Part shown: in pieces, positions 38,451 through 46,453 of the stretch
Numbering within the stretch: the stretch's first letter is position 1
Layout: each line of letters starts with the position of its first letter
NCBI RefSeq assembly: GCF_000196015.1
Contig: NC_007973.1
Coordinates: 372,001-436,000 of the forward strand
Source of the DNA: Cupriavidus metallidurans CH34
GTDB taxonomy: Bacteria > Pseudomonadota > Gammaproteobacteria > Burkholderiales > Burkholderiaceae
Reading direction: 5' to 3'
DNA length: 64,000 nt
Program-made: the position numbers and the translations under genes
Notes under the pieces: generated by a model
What the model saw: the letters and a program-made list of their open reading frames with translations, nothing else
What the model was told of the DNA's origin: nothing
The model's database searches: none

Positions 38451-40238
38451 ATGGGCCAGTACACCGCACCGTTGCGCGACATGCAGTTCGTGCTCCATGA
38501 ACTGCTCGGCGCCGAAGCCGAACTCAAGGCGATGCCGCAGCACGCGGACATCGACGTGGACACCATCAACCAGGTGCTTGAGGAAGCCGGCAAGTTCTGC
38601 TCCGACGTGGTCTTCCCGCTGAACCAGCCTGGTGACCGTGAAGGCTGCACCTACGTCGGCGACGGCGTGGTGCGCGCGCCCAAGGGCTTCAAGGAGGCCT
38701 ATCAGCAGTTCGTGGAAGCCGGCTGGCCCGCACTGGCGTGCGATCCGGAGTTTGGCGGCCAGGGTTTGCCGATCATGATCAACAACGCGCTGTACGAGAT
38801 GCTGAACTCGGCCGGCCAGGCATGGACGATGTATCCGGGCCTGTCGCACGGTGCCTATGAAGCGCTGCACGCGCACGGCACGCCGGAACTGAAGCAGACG
38901 TATCTGCCGAAGCTGGTGTCGGGTGTCTGGACGGGCACGATGTGCCTGACCGAGCCGCACTGCGGCACCGATCTCGGCATCCTGCGCAGCAAGGCCGAAC
39001 CGCAGGCCGATGGCTCGTACTCGATCACCGGCACCAAGATCTTTATCTCGGCCGGCGAGCATGACATGGCCGAGAACATCATCCACCTCGTGCTGGCACG
39101 CCTGCCGGACGCACCTGGCGGTACCAAGGGCATTTCGCTGTTCGTCGTGCCGAAGTTCATCCCCGACGCCAACGGCAACCCGGGCGAGCGCAACGGCATC
39201 AAGTGCGGCTCGATCGAACACAAGATGGGCATTCACGGCAACGCCACCTGCGTGATGAACCTCGACGGCGCGCGCGGCTGGATGGTGGGCGAGCCCAACA
39301 AGGGCCTGAACGCGATGTTCGTGATGATGAACGCCGCGCGCCTCGGCGTTGGCGCCCAGGGTCTGGGCTTGACCGAGGTGGCCTATCAGAACTCGCTGGC
39401 CTACGCGAAGGACCGTCTGCAGATGCGCTCGCTGACTGGCCCGAAGGCACCGGACAAGCCCGCCGACCCGATCATCGTGCACCCGGACGTGCGTCGCATG
39501 TTGCTGACGCAAAAGGCCTACGCCGAAGGTGGCCGCGCGTTCGCCTACTGGACCGCGCTGCAGATCGACCGTGAACTGTCGCACCCCGACGAAAGCGTGC
39601 GCAAGGAAGCCGGCGACCTCGTGGCGCTGCTGACCCCGGTCATCAAGGCCTTCCTGACCGACAACGCCTTCACCTCGACCAACGAGGGCATGCAGGTGTT
39701 CGGCGGCCACGGCTACATCTCCGAGTGGGGCATGGAGCAATACGTGCGCGACGCGCGTATCAACATGATCTACGAAGGCACCAACACGGTTCAGTCGCTG
39801 GACCTGCTGGGCCGCAAGGTGCTGGGCGACATGGGCGCCAAGCTGAAGGCCTTCGGCAAGATCGTGCAGACGTTTGTCGAGGAAGAAGGCACGAGCGAGG
39901 CGATGCAGGAGTTCGTCAACCCGCTGGCCGACATCGGCGACAAGGTGCAGAAGCTGACGATGGAGATCGGCATGAAGGCGATGGGCAATGCCGACGAAGT
40001 GGGTGCTGCCGCCGTGCCGTACTTGCGCGTGGTGGGACACCTCGTGTTCTCGTACTTCTGGGCCCGCATGGCCAAGATCGCCCTGGACAAGCAGGATAGC
40101 GGCGACAAGTTCTACACGACCAAGCTGGCCACGGCGCGCTTCTACTTCGCCAAGCTGCTGCCGGAAACCGCGGGCGAGATTCGCAAGGCTCGCGCTGGCG
40201 CATCCACGCTGATGGCGCTGGACGCAGATCTGTTCTGA
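38451..40238 (+). CDS. Acyl-CoA dehydrogenase, FadE type with C-terminal extension
   Basis: This FAD enzyme makes the 2,3-double bond of acyl-CoA in beta-oxidation. It has 595 residues, the size of Bacillus FadE (about 594) and of Cupriavidus relatives. Family motifs are CLTEPHCGTDLG and YEGTNTVQSLDLLGRKV, with the catalytic base Glu442. ATG 38451 has AAGGAG at a good distance. First structural gene of the degradation module. Confidence 0.94.
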   Translation: MGQYTAPLRDMQFVLHELLGAEAELKAMPQHADIDVDTINQVLEEAGKFCSDVVFPLNQPGDREGCTYVGDGVVRAPKGFKEAYQQFVEAGWPALACDPEFGGQGLPIMINNALYEMLNSAGQAWTMYPGLSHGAYEALHAHGTPELKQTYLPKLVSGVWTGTMCLTEPHCGTDLGILRSKAEPQADGSYSITGTKIFISAGEHDMAENIIHLVLARLPDAPGGTKGISLFVVPKFIPDANGNPGERNGIKCGSIEHKMGIHGNATCVMNLDGARGWMVGEPNKGLNAMFVMMNAARLGVGAQGLGLTEVAYQNSLAYAKDRLQMRSLTGPKAPDKPADPIIVHPDVRRMLLTQKAYAEGGRAFAYWTALQIDRELSHPDESVRKEAGDLVALLTPVIKAFLTDNAFTSTNEGMQVFGGHGYISEWGMEQYVRDARINMIYEGTNTVQSLDLLGRKVLGDMGAKLKAFGKIVQTFVEEEGTSEAMQEFVNPLADIGDKVQKLTMEIGMKAMGNADEVGAAAVPYLRVVGHLVFSYFWARMAKIALDKQDSGDKFYTTKLATARFYFAKLLPETAGEIRKARAGASTLMALDADLF

Positions 40239-40263
40239 TTGGGGTTGCTCCCCTGAGGGTTGT

Positions 40264-40295
40264 CTCCCTTCTCCCCTGATACGGGAGAAGGGGAG
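40264..40295. repeat. Intergenic hairpin of the CTCTCCC/GGGAGAG family (copy 4)
   Basis: CTCCCTTCTCCC and GGGAGAAGGGGAG pair with one bulge around CTGATAC, in the 113-bp gap between the acyl-CoA dehydrogenase and the next gene. A small GGGG/CCCC stem precedes it (40241-40253). There is no T-run. Confidence 0.7.
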
Positions 40296-40351
40296 AATCC
40301 ACCCGCAGCATATTCATCTCTCCTCAAACGCTCACTAGCCAAGGAGCGCGC

Positions 40352-42778
40352 ATGTCCAATTTCATCGTCAAGAAGGTCGCTGTGCTCGGTGCCGGCGTCA
40401 TGGGGGCGCAGATTGCCGCCCATCTGATCAACGCCCGCGTTCCCGTGATCCTGTTCGACCTGCCGGCCAAGGAAGGCCCGAAGAACGGTATCGCCGATCG
40501 CGCGATCGAGAACCTGAAGAAGCTCTCGCCCGCGCCGCTCGGCATCAAGGAAGAGGCCGGCCTGATTCGCGCCGCCAACTACGAGGACGACATCGCCCTG
40601 CTCAAGGAGTGCGACGTGGTGATCGAGGCGATCGCCGAGCGCATGGACTGGAAGCATGACCTCTACAAGAAGGTGTCGCCGCATCTCGCGCCGAACGCAA
40701 TCTTCGCCACGAACACGTCTGGCCTGTCGATCACGGCGCTGTCCGATGGCTTCGATGCCGACCTGAAGTCGCGCTTCTGCGGTGTGCACTTCTTCAATCC
40801 GCCGCGCTACATGCACCTGGTGGAGCTGATCCCGACCGCGACGACCAAGCCGGAGATTCTCGACCGTCTGGAATCGTTCCTGACCACGTCGCTGGGCAAG
40901 GGTGTCGTGCGCGCCAAGGACACGTCGAACTTCATCGCCAACCGTGTCGGCATCTTCTCGATCCTGGCCGTGTTCGCCGAAGCCGAGAAGTTCGGCATTC
41001 CGTTCGATATCGTCGACGACCTGACCGGTACCAAGCTGGGCCGCGCCAAGTCGGCCACGTTCCGCACCGCCGACGTGGTAGGCCTGGACACGATGGCGCA
41101 CGTCATCAAGACGATGCAGGACAACCTGACCGATGACCCGTTCGCGCCGGTGTACAAGACGCCGGCCGTGCTGAAGGGGCTGGTGGATGCCGGCGCGCTG
41201 GGCCAGAAGACCGGCGCCGGTTTCTACAAGAAGGAAGGCAAGGCGATCAAGGTGCTGGACGCCAAGTCTGGCCAGTACGTCGAGTCCGGCAAGAAGGCCG
41301 ACGAGATCGTCGTGCGCATCCTGAAGAAGGAACCGGCCGAACGTATCAAGCTGCTGCGTGAATCGACCAATCCGCAGGCCCAGTTCCTGTGGGGCGTGTT
41401 CCGTGACGTGTTCCACTACATCGCCGTCTATCTGGAACAGATCGCTGGCTCGGCGGCCGATATCGACCTGGCCATTCGCTGGGGCTTCGGCTGGAACTCG
41501 GGTCCGTTCGAAGATTGGCAGGCCGCTGGCTGGAAGCAGGTGGCCGAGTGGGTCAAGGAAGATGTCGAGGCAGGCAAGGCGCTCTCGAACGCTCCGCTGC
41601 CGGCATGGGTGCTGAACGGCGCCGTGGCCGAGAACGGTGGCGTGCATGGCGCGCAGGGTTCGTGGTCGCCGGCGGCCAGTGCATTCGTCAAGCGTGCCGA
41701 ATTGCCGGTGTACCAGCGCCAGGTGTTCCGTGCCGCGCTGAAGGGTACCGACTCGCCCGATCCGCGCCGTGCCGGCAAAACGATCGAGGAGAACGATGGC
41801 GCGCGCATCTGGACCACTGATGGTGCCGACGATGTGCTCGTGATCTCGTTCAAGAGCAAGATGAACACGGTTGGCCCAGATGTGCTCGATACCATCGTGC
41901 GCGCCGTGGAACTGGCCGAAGCCAGCTACAAGGGTCTGGTGGTGTGGCAACCGACGTCGCTGCAACTGGGCGCGCCGGGTGGTCCATTCTCGGCGGGCGC
42001 CAACCTGGAAGCCGCGATGCCGGCCTTCATGATGGGCGGTGCCAAGGGCATCGAGCCGTTCGTCAAGAAGTTCCAGGACACGATGATGCGCGTGAAGTAC
42101 GCGGCGGTGCCGGTGGTGCCGGCCGTGTCGGGCATCGCGCTCGGCGGTGGCTGCGAACTGATGCTGCATTCCGCGAAGCGGGTGGTGGCGCTGGAAAGCT
42201 ATGTCGGTCTCGTCGAGGTGGGCGTGGGTCTGGTGCCGGCCGGCGGTGGCCTCAAGGAAGCCGCGATCGCAGCAGCCAAGGCCGCGCAGGCAGCGGGCAG
42301 CACGAACTACCTGAACTTCATCACCAATCGCTTCCAGGCAGCGGCGATGGCCAAGGTGTCGTCGTCGGCGCTCGACGCGCAGAAGATCGGCTACGTCCAG
42401 CCGACCGACACGATCGTCTATAACGTCCATGAACTGCTGTACGTGGCGCAGAACGAAGTGCGCGCGCTGGCCAACGCCGGCTATCGCGCACCGCTGCCCG
42501 GCCAGCTGATTCCGGTGGCTGGCCGCTCGGGCATCGCCACGATCAAGGCATCGCTGGTCAACATGCGCGACGGCAACTTCATCTCGGCGCACGACTTCCT
42601 GATTGCCTCGCGCATCGCGGAAGTGGTTTGCGGCGGCGATGTGGAGGCCGGCTCGCTGGTCAGCGAAGACTGGCTGCTGGCGCTGGAGCGTCGCGCATTC
42701 ATCGACCTGCTGGGCAACGGCAAGACCCAGGAGCGGATCATGGGAATGCTGCAGACGGGCAAGCCGGTGCGCAACTAA
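40352..42778 (+). CDS. fadN: 3-hydroxyacyl-CoA dehydrogenase/enoyl-CoA hydratase fusion (FadN type)
   Basis: An 808-residue bifunctional enzyme. The NAD-binding motif GAGVMGAQIAAHL is at the N-terminus, the hydroxyacyl-CoA dehydrogenase segment HFFNPPRYMHLVEL follows, and a crotonase domain occupies the C-terminal third (FSAGANLEAAMPAF, PAVSGIALGGGCELML). This domain order is the reverse of E. coli FadB and matches Bacillus FadN (about 789 residues). It hydrates enoyl-CoA and oxidises the 3-hydroxyacyl-CoA with NAD+. Confidence 0.92.
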   Translation: MSNFIVKKVAVLGAGVMGAQIAAHLINARVPVILFDLPAKEGPKNGIADRAIENLKKLSPAPLGIKEEAGLIRAANYEDDIALLKECDVVIEAIAERMDWKHDLYKKVSPHLAPNAIFATNTSGLSITALSDGFDADLKSRFCGVHFFNPPRYMHLVELIPTATTKPEILDRLESFLTTSLGKGVVRAKDTSNFIANRVGIFSILAVFAEAEKFGIPFDIVDDLTGTKLGRAKSATFRTADVVGLDTMAHVIKTMQDNLTDDPFAPVYKTPAVLKGLVDAGALGQKTGAGFYKKEGKAIKVLDAKSGQYVESGKKADEIVVRILKKEPAERIKLLRESTNPQAQFLWGVFRDVFHYIAVYLEQIAGSAADIDLAIRWGFGWNSGPFEDWQAAGWKQVAEWVKEDVEAGKALSNAPLPAWVLNGAVAENGGVHGAQGSWSPAASAFVKRAELPVYQRQVFRAALKGTDSPDPRRAGKTIEENDGARIWTTDGADDVLVISFKSKMNTVGPDVLDTIVRAVELAEASYKGLVVWQPTSLQLGAPGGPFSAGANLEAAMPAFMMGGAKGIEPFVKKFQDTMMRVKYAAVPVVPAVSGIALGGGCELMLHSAKRVVALESYVGLVEVGVGLVPAGGGLKEAAIAAAKAAQAAGSTNYLNFITNRFQAAAMAKVSSSALDAQKIGYVQPTDTIVYNVHELLYVAQNEVRALANAGYRAPLPGQLIPVAGRSGIATIKASLVNMRDGNFISAHDFLIASRIAEVVCGGDVEAGSLVSEDWLLALERRAFIDLLGNGKTQERIMGMLQTGKPVRN

Positions 42779-42802
42779 TCAGGCCAACGAGGAACCGACA
42801 TC

Positions 42803-43999
42803 ATGAAACAACTGCAAGACGCATACATTGTCGCGGCTACCCGTTCGCCGATCGGCAAGGCCCCGAAGGGCGCTTTCAAGAACACCCGTCCCGATGACCT
42901 GCTGGCGACGATCCTGCAAGCGGCCGTGGCCCAGGTGCCGAGCCTGGACCCCGCGCTGATCGAGGACGCCATCGTCGGCTGCGCGATTCCCGAAGCGCAG
43001 CAGGGCCTGAACGTGGCGCGTATCGGCGCGCTGCTGGCAGGCCTGCCCAACACCGTGGGCGGCATCACCGTGAACCGCTTCTGCGCGTCGGGCCTGTCGG
43101 CCGTGGCAATGGCTGCGGACCGTATCCGCGTGGGCGAATCGGATGTAATGATCGCCGCCGGCGTGGAGTCGATGAGCATGGTGCCGATGATGGGCAACTC
43201 GCCGTCGATGTCGCCGTCGATCTTCGAACGCGACGAGAATATCGGCATTGCCTACGGCATGGGTCTGACGGCCGAGAAGGTGGCCACGCAGTGGAAGGTC
43301 AGCCGCGAGGACCAGGATGCGTTCTCGCTGGCATCGCACCAGAAGGCCATCGCCGCGCAGCAGGCTGGCGAATTCAAGGACGAAATTACCCCGATTGAGG
43401 TAGTTGAGCGGTTCCCGGATCTCGCGTCTGGTCAGATCAACGTCAAGACGCGTACTATTTCGCTGGACGAGGGACCGCGTCCCGATACGTCGGTGGAAGG
43501 GCTTGGCAAGCTGCGCGCGGTGTTCGCCAACAAGGGCAGCGTGACGGCCGGCAATAGCTCGCAGACGTCCGATGGCGCCGGCGCGCTGATCCTGGTTTCG
43601 GAGAAGATCCTCAAGCAGTTCAACCTGGTGCCGCGGGCCCGTTTCGTATCGTTCGCGGTGCGTGGCGTGCCGCCGGAGATCATGGGGATCGGTCCGAAGG
43701 CAGCGATTCCGGCTGCGCTGAAGGCCGCTGGCCTGACGCAGGACCAGATCGACTGGATCGAGCTGAACGAAGCGTTTGCCGCGCAATCGCTGGCGGTGAT
43801 GCGTGACCTGGAACTTGATCCGGCCAAGGTCAACCGGATGGGCGGCGCCATCGCGCTGGGCCACCCGCTCGGTGCGACCGGAGCGATCCGTTCGGCCACT
43901 GTGGTGCACGCACTGCGTCGCCACAACATGAAGTACGGCATGGTGACCATGTGCGTGGGCACGGGCATGGGCGCAGCCGGAATCTTCGAGCGCGTATAA
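42803..43999 (+). CDS. fadA: Acetyl-CoA C-acyltransferase (thiolase)
   Basis: A 398-residue thiolase that cleaves 3-ketoacyl-CoA to acetyl-CoA. The acyl-accepting cysteine is Cys94 in NRFCASGLSAV, and the C-terminal active-site residues are His354 (GHPLGATG) and Cys384 (CVGTGMGAAG). It follows the FadN-type gene by 24 bp and forms the third step of the same pathway. Confidence 0.95.
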   Translation: MKQLQDAYIVAATRSPIGKAPKGAFKNTRPDDLLATILQAAVAQVPSLDPALIEDAIVGCAIPEAQQGLNVARIGALLAGLPNTVGGITVNRFCASGLSAVAMAADRIRVGESDVMIAAGVESMSMVPMMGNSPSMSPSIFERDENIGIAYGMGLTAEKVATQWKVSREDQDAFSLASHQKAIAAQQAGEFKDEITPIEVVERFPDLASGQINVKTRTISLDEGPRPDTSVEGLGKLRAVFANKGSVTAGNSSQTSDGAGALILVSEKILKQFNLVPRARFVSFAVRGVPPEIMGIGPKAAIPAALKAAGLTQDQIDWIELNEAFAAQSLAVMRDLELDPAKVNRMGGAIALGHPLGATGAIRSATVVHALRRHNMKYGMVTMCVGTGMGAAGIFERV

Positions 44000-44012
44000 A
44001 TAAAGCGCGCCA

Positions 44013-44039
44013 GGGACAGCCCGACGGGTGGGCTGTCCC
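44013..44039 (+). terminator. Perfect 10-bp hairpin between thiolase and DegV genes
   Basis: GGGACAGCCC, 7-base loop GACGGGT, GGGCTGTCCC, 13 bp after the thiolase stop. There is no T-run, so it may be a partial (Rho-assisted) stop or a 3'-end stabiliser rather than a true terminator. Confidence 0.55.
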
Positions 44040-44112
44040 GACCTTCGATCAGGTGAGGAAATGCATGGACACGGAGATGCCAACACACTGAAACCGAGGG
44101 GAGAACAACAAT

Positions 44113-45069
44113 ATGCAGGAGACCGCCATTCTGGCCGACGCGGCGTGTGACATGCCGCGCGCGATGATGGACGCGCTAGGCGTCCGCACGATTCCATTCC
44201 GCATCCGGGCCGGCGACCGCTTCGTGGTCGACACCCGCGACGAAGCCGAGCTTCCAAACCTGTACCAGAAGTATCTGGTCGGCAAGCAGGACCACTACGC
44301 GGAATCGATCCCGCTGCTCGAACGCGAGCTGGAAGACCATTTGCTCAAGAACGTGGTGGCCGGTTGTGACCGGGCCATTTTGCTGACCATCGCCAGCAGC
44401 CGTAGCAAGCTGTATTCGAATGCCACCGGCGCGGTGGTCGGTACTGTCGCGCGCAGTTTCAAGCTGCGCAAGGATGCCGGCCGCAGCGGGCTGTTCGACC
44501 TGACCGTGATCGACACCGGTGCCATTGGCCCGGGCCAGGCGCTGATCGTGCGCGAGGCTGCGCGAATGCTCGCCGACGGCGCCAGTGCGGCATCCGTGGT
44601 CGACGCGGTCGAGAACCGCCTGCGCGATGCGGCCCACATGTTCCTGATTCCCGACGAACTGCTCTACATGTACACGCGTGCCAAGCTCAAGGGCGAGAAC
44701 AGCATCACGTGGAGCCGCTACATGCTTGGCAGCGCGTTCAACATCCGCCCGGTAATCCATATGCACCGGGGCGTCACCCAGGCCATTGCCAAGGCGCGTG
44801 GCAACGAAGAGGGCGTTCGCCGGCTGCTCTCCCACGTCGAAGCCTGCATTCGCGCCGACAGCCTGCTGACGCCGGCCGTGGCCGCGTGCTATGCGGGCGA
44901 TATCGATGAGGTGGAATCGCTGCCGGCCTGGCAATCCTTGAAGCACATCGCCGCATCGCGCAACGTGGAGCTGATGCTGGCGCCGATGAGCCTGACCGTC
45001 GCGCTGAACGTGGGAGCGGGCGCGTTCGGCTTGAGTTATCTTTCCGAAGCGCCGCCACCGTTCGTGTGA
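44113..45069 (+). CDS. DegV-family (FakB-like) fatty acid-binding protein
   Basis: A 318-residue DegV-family protein. The N-terminus AILADAACDMPRAMMDALGV follows the DegV start pattern (D-S-x-D-L-P-like). LTIASSRSKLYSNA corresponds to the conserved SS-x-SGT loop with Lys for Gly, and VIDTGAIGPGQALIVREAARML is the linker to the second lobe. DegV/FakB proteins bind a fatty acid; in Firmicutes FakB presents it to the kinase FakA. No FakA is present here. Its position inside a beta-oxidation cluster suggests fatty-acid handling. Confidence 0.8.
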   Translation: MQETAILADAACDMPRAMMDALGVRTIPFRIRAGDRFVVDTRDEAELPNLYQKYLVGKQDHYAESIPLLERELEDHLLKNVVAGCDRAILLTIASSRSKLYSNATGAVVGTVARSFKLRKDAGRSGLFDLTVIDTGAIGPGQALIVREAARMLADGASAASVVDAVENRLRDAAHMFLIPDELLYMYTRAKLKGENSITWSRYMLGSAFNIRPVIHMHRGVTQAIAKARGNEEGVRRLLSHVEACIRADSLLTPAVAACYAGDIDEVESLPAWQSLKHIAASRNVELMLAPMSLTVALNVGAGAFGLSYLSEAPPPFV

Positions 45070-45103
45070 TCGGCTTCCTTCTCAAAACGGAGACGAGGTA
45101 GAA

Positions 45104-45880
45104 ATGAGCATTGCAACCAGCATCGACCAGGGCGTACTGACCATTGGCTTCGATCGCATCGACAAGAAGAACGCGATCACCGCGGCGATGTACCAGACCA
45201 TGGCCGACGCGCTGCGCGCCGCCGAGACCGACGCCGCGGTTCGCGTCATCGTGATCGAAGGCAAGCCGGAAGTCTTCACGGCGGGCAACGACATCGAGGA
45301 CTTCCTGAAGCGCCCGCCGACCAACGGCGCCGATGGCGCGCCGGCACCGGTGTTCCAGTTCCTCCAGGCAATCAGCCGGGCGACCAAGCCCATCGTGGCA
45401 TCGGTCAGCGGCGCAGCCGTTGGCATCGGCACCACGCTGCTGCTGCATTGCGATCTCGTCTACGCATCCGAGACGGCAAAGCTGGCGCTGCCGTTCGCCC
45501 AACTCGGCCTCTGCCCGGAGGCGGCGTCGAGCCTGCTGTTGCCGCGCATGGTCGGCTATCAGCGCGCCGCCGAAAAGCTGCTTCTTGGCGAGGCATTCAG
45601 CGCCCAGGAAGCCTTCGAAATCGGTCTGGTGACGAAGGTACTGTCGGTGGCGGAACTGCAGGGTTATGTGCGTCAGCAGGCGGCCAAGCTGGCGGTGCTG
45701 CCCGCGTCGTCGCTGCGCGAAACCAAGCGCCTGATGAAGGGCGATGACGCGGCGGCCGTGGAAAAGAAGATGCTTGAGGAGGGCGAGGTGTTCCGCCGCA
45801 TGCTGGTCGCGCCGGAAGCGAAGGAGGCCTTTACGGCATTCTTCGAGAAGCGCAAGCCGGATTTCTCGAAGTTCAGCTAA
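45104..45880 (+). CDS. Enoyl-CoA hydratase/isomerase family protein
   Basis: A 258-residue crotonase-fold enzyme. The oxyanion-hole segments are FTAGNDIEDF and GAAVGIGTTLLLHCDLVYAS, and a candidate catalytic Glu is in GLCPEAASSLL. It could be a hydratase or a 2,3-enoyl-CoA isomerase; the module already has a hydratase domain in the FadN fusion, so an auxiliary role on unsaturated acids is plausible. It ends the plus-strand beta-oxidation cluster. Confidence 0.9.
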   Translation: MSIATSIDQGVLTIGFDRIDKKNAITAAMYQTMADALRAAETDAAVRVIVIEGKPEVFTAGNDIEDFLKRPPTNGADGAPAPVFQFLQAISRATKPIVASVSGAAVGIGTTLLLHCDLVYASETAKLALPFAQLGLCPEAASSLLLPRMVGYQRAAEKLLLGEAFSAQEAFEIGLVTKVLSVAELQGYVRQQAAKLAVLPASSLRETKRLMKGDDAAAVEKKMLEEGEVFRRMLVAPEAKEAFTAFFEKRKPDFSKFS

Positions 45881-45906
45881 GGCGAAGCAAGCTGTAGCTT
45901 GTTTGC

Positions 45907-45935
45907 GCCCCTCTCCCATGCGATGGGAGAGGGGC
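45907..45935. repeat. Intergenic hairpin of the CTCTCCC/GGGAGAG family (copy 5)
   Basis: A perfect 13-bp inverted repeat (GCCCCTCTCCCAT and its complement) around the 3-base loop GCG, between the convergent enoyl-CoA hydratase and thioesterase genes. Its geometry (13-bp stem, 3-base loop) is identical to the copy at 12071. Confidence 0.85.
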
Positions 45936-45961
45936 TGCGGAGAGGAGAGAACTCCCTGCGA

Positions 45962-46366
45962 TCAAGCCGCCGGCAACACCCTTGGTTGCCGGCTCTCGTC
46001 GGTGGCCACGTACGTCAGCGTGGCCTCCGTCACTTTCACGATCTCGTTGGCGTGGCGCATCCGTTGCGCGTAGACCTCCACGGAGACCGTGATCGACGTG
46101 CGGCCCGTCTTGACGATGTCGGCATAGAAGCTGACCAGATCGCCGACGAACACCGGATTCTTGAACAGGAACGAATTCACCGCCACGGTGGCCACGCGGC
46201 CTTGGGCGCGCTCCACGGCGGGGATCGATCCGGCCATGTCCACCTGCGACATGATCCACCCGCCGAACACATCGCCGTGTACGTTGGCGTCGGCCGGCAT
46301 CGGCACCACGCGCAGCGCGGGATTCTTGCCGGAGGGGAGTTCGGGAACAAAGCTGGAAGTGGTCAT
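45962..46366 (-). CDS. Acyl-CoA thioesterase, YciA/hotdog family
   Basis: A 134-residue hotdog-fold thioesterase, from ATG 46366. The YciA-type motif is PADANVHGDVFGGWIMSQVDMAG, with the catalytic Asp in that segment. It hydrolyses acyl-CoAs to free acid and CoA. It is convergent with the enoyl-CoA hydratase, so it is near but not in the beta-oxidation transcript. The open frame to 46579 is not supported. Confidence 0.92.
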   Translation of the reverse strand: MTTSSFVPELPSGKNPALRVVPMPADANVHGDVFGGWIMSQVDMAGSIPAVERAQGRVATVAVNSFLFKNPVFVGDLVSFYADIVKTGRTSITVSVEVYAQRMRHANEIVKVTEATLTYVATDESRQPRVLPAA

Positions 46367-46453
46367 GGCGGGTCTTTCGGGGCGGATGAAGCGGAGGCCA
46401 GCCGGGTTGTCGGATCTCTGCGACAATCGCGGCATTGGCCCGAATTCTAACGT

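Noticed and set aside
38262..40040. 592-residue antisense frame over the acyl-CoA dehydrogenase
   Set aside because: Shadow of the real gene in a high-GC region; no ribosome site and low-complexity His/Arg/Val composition.
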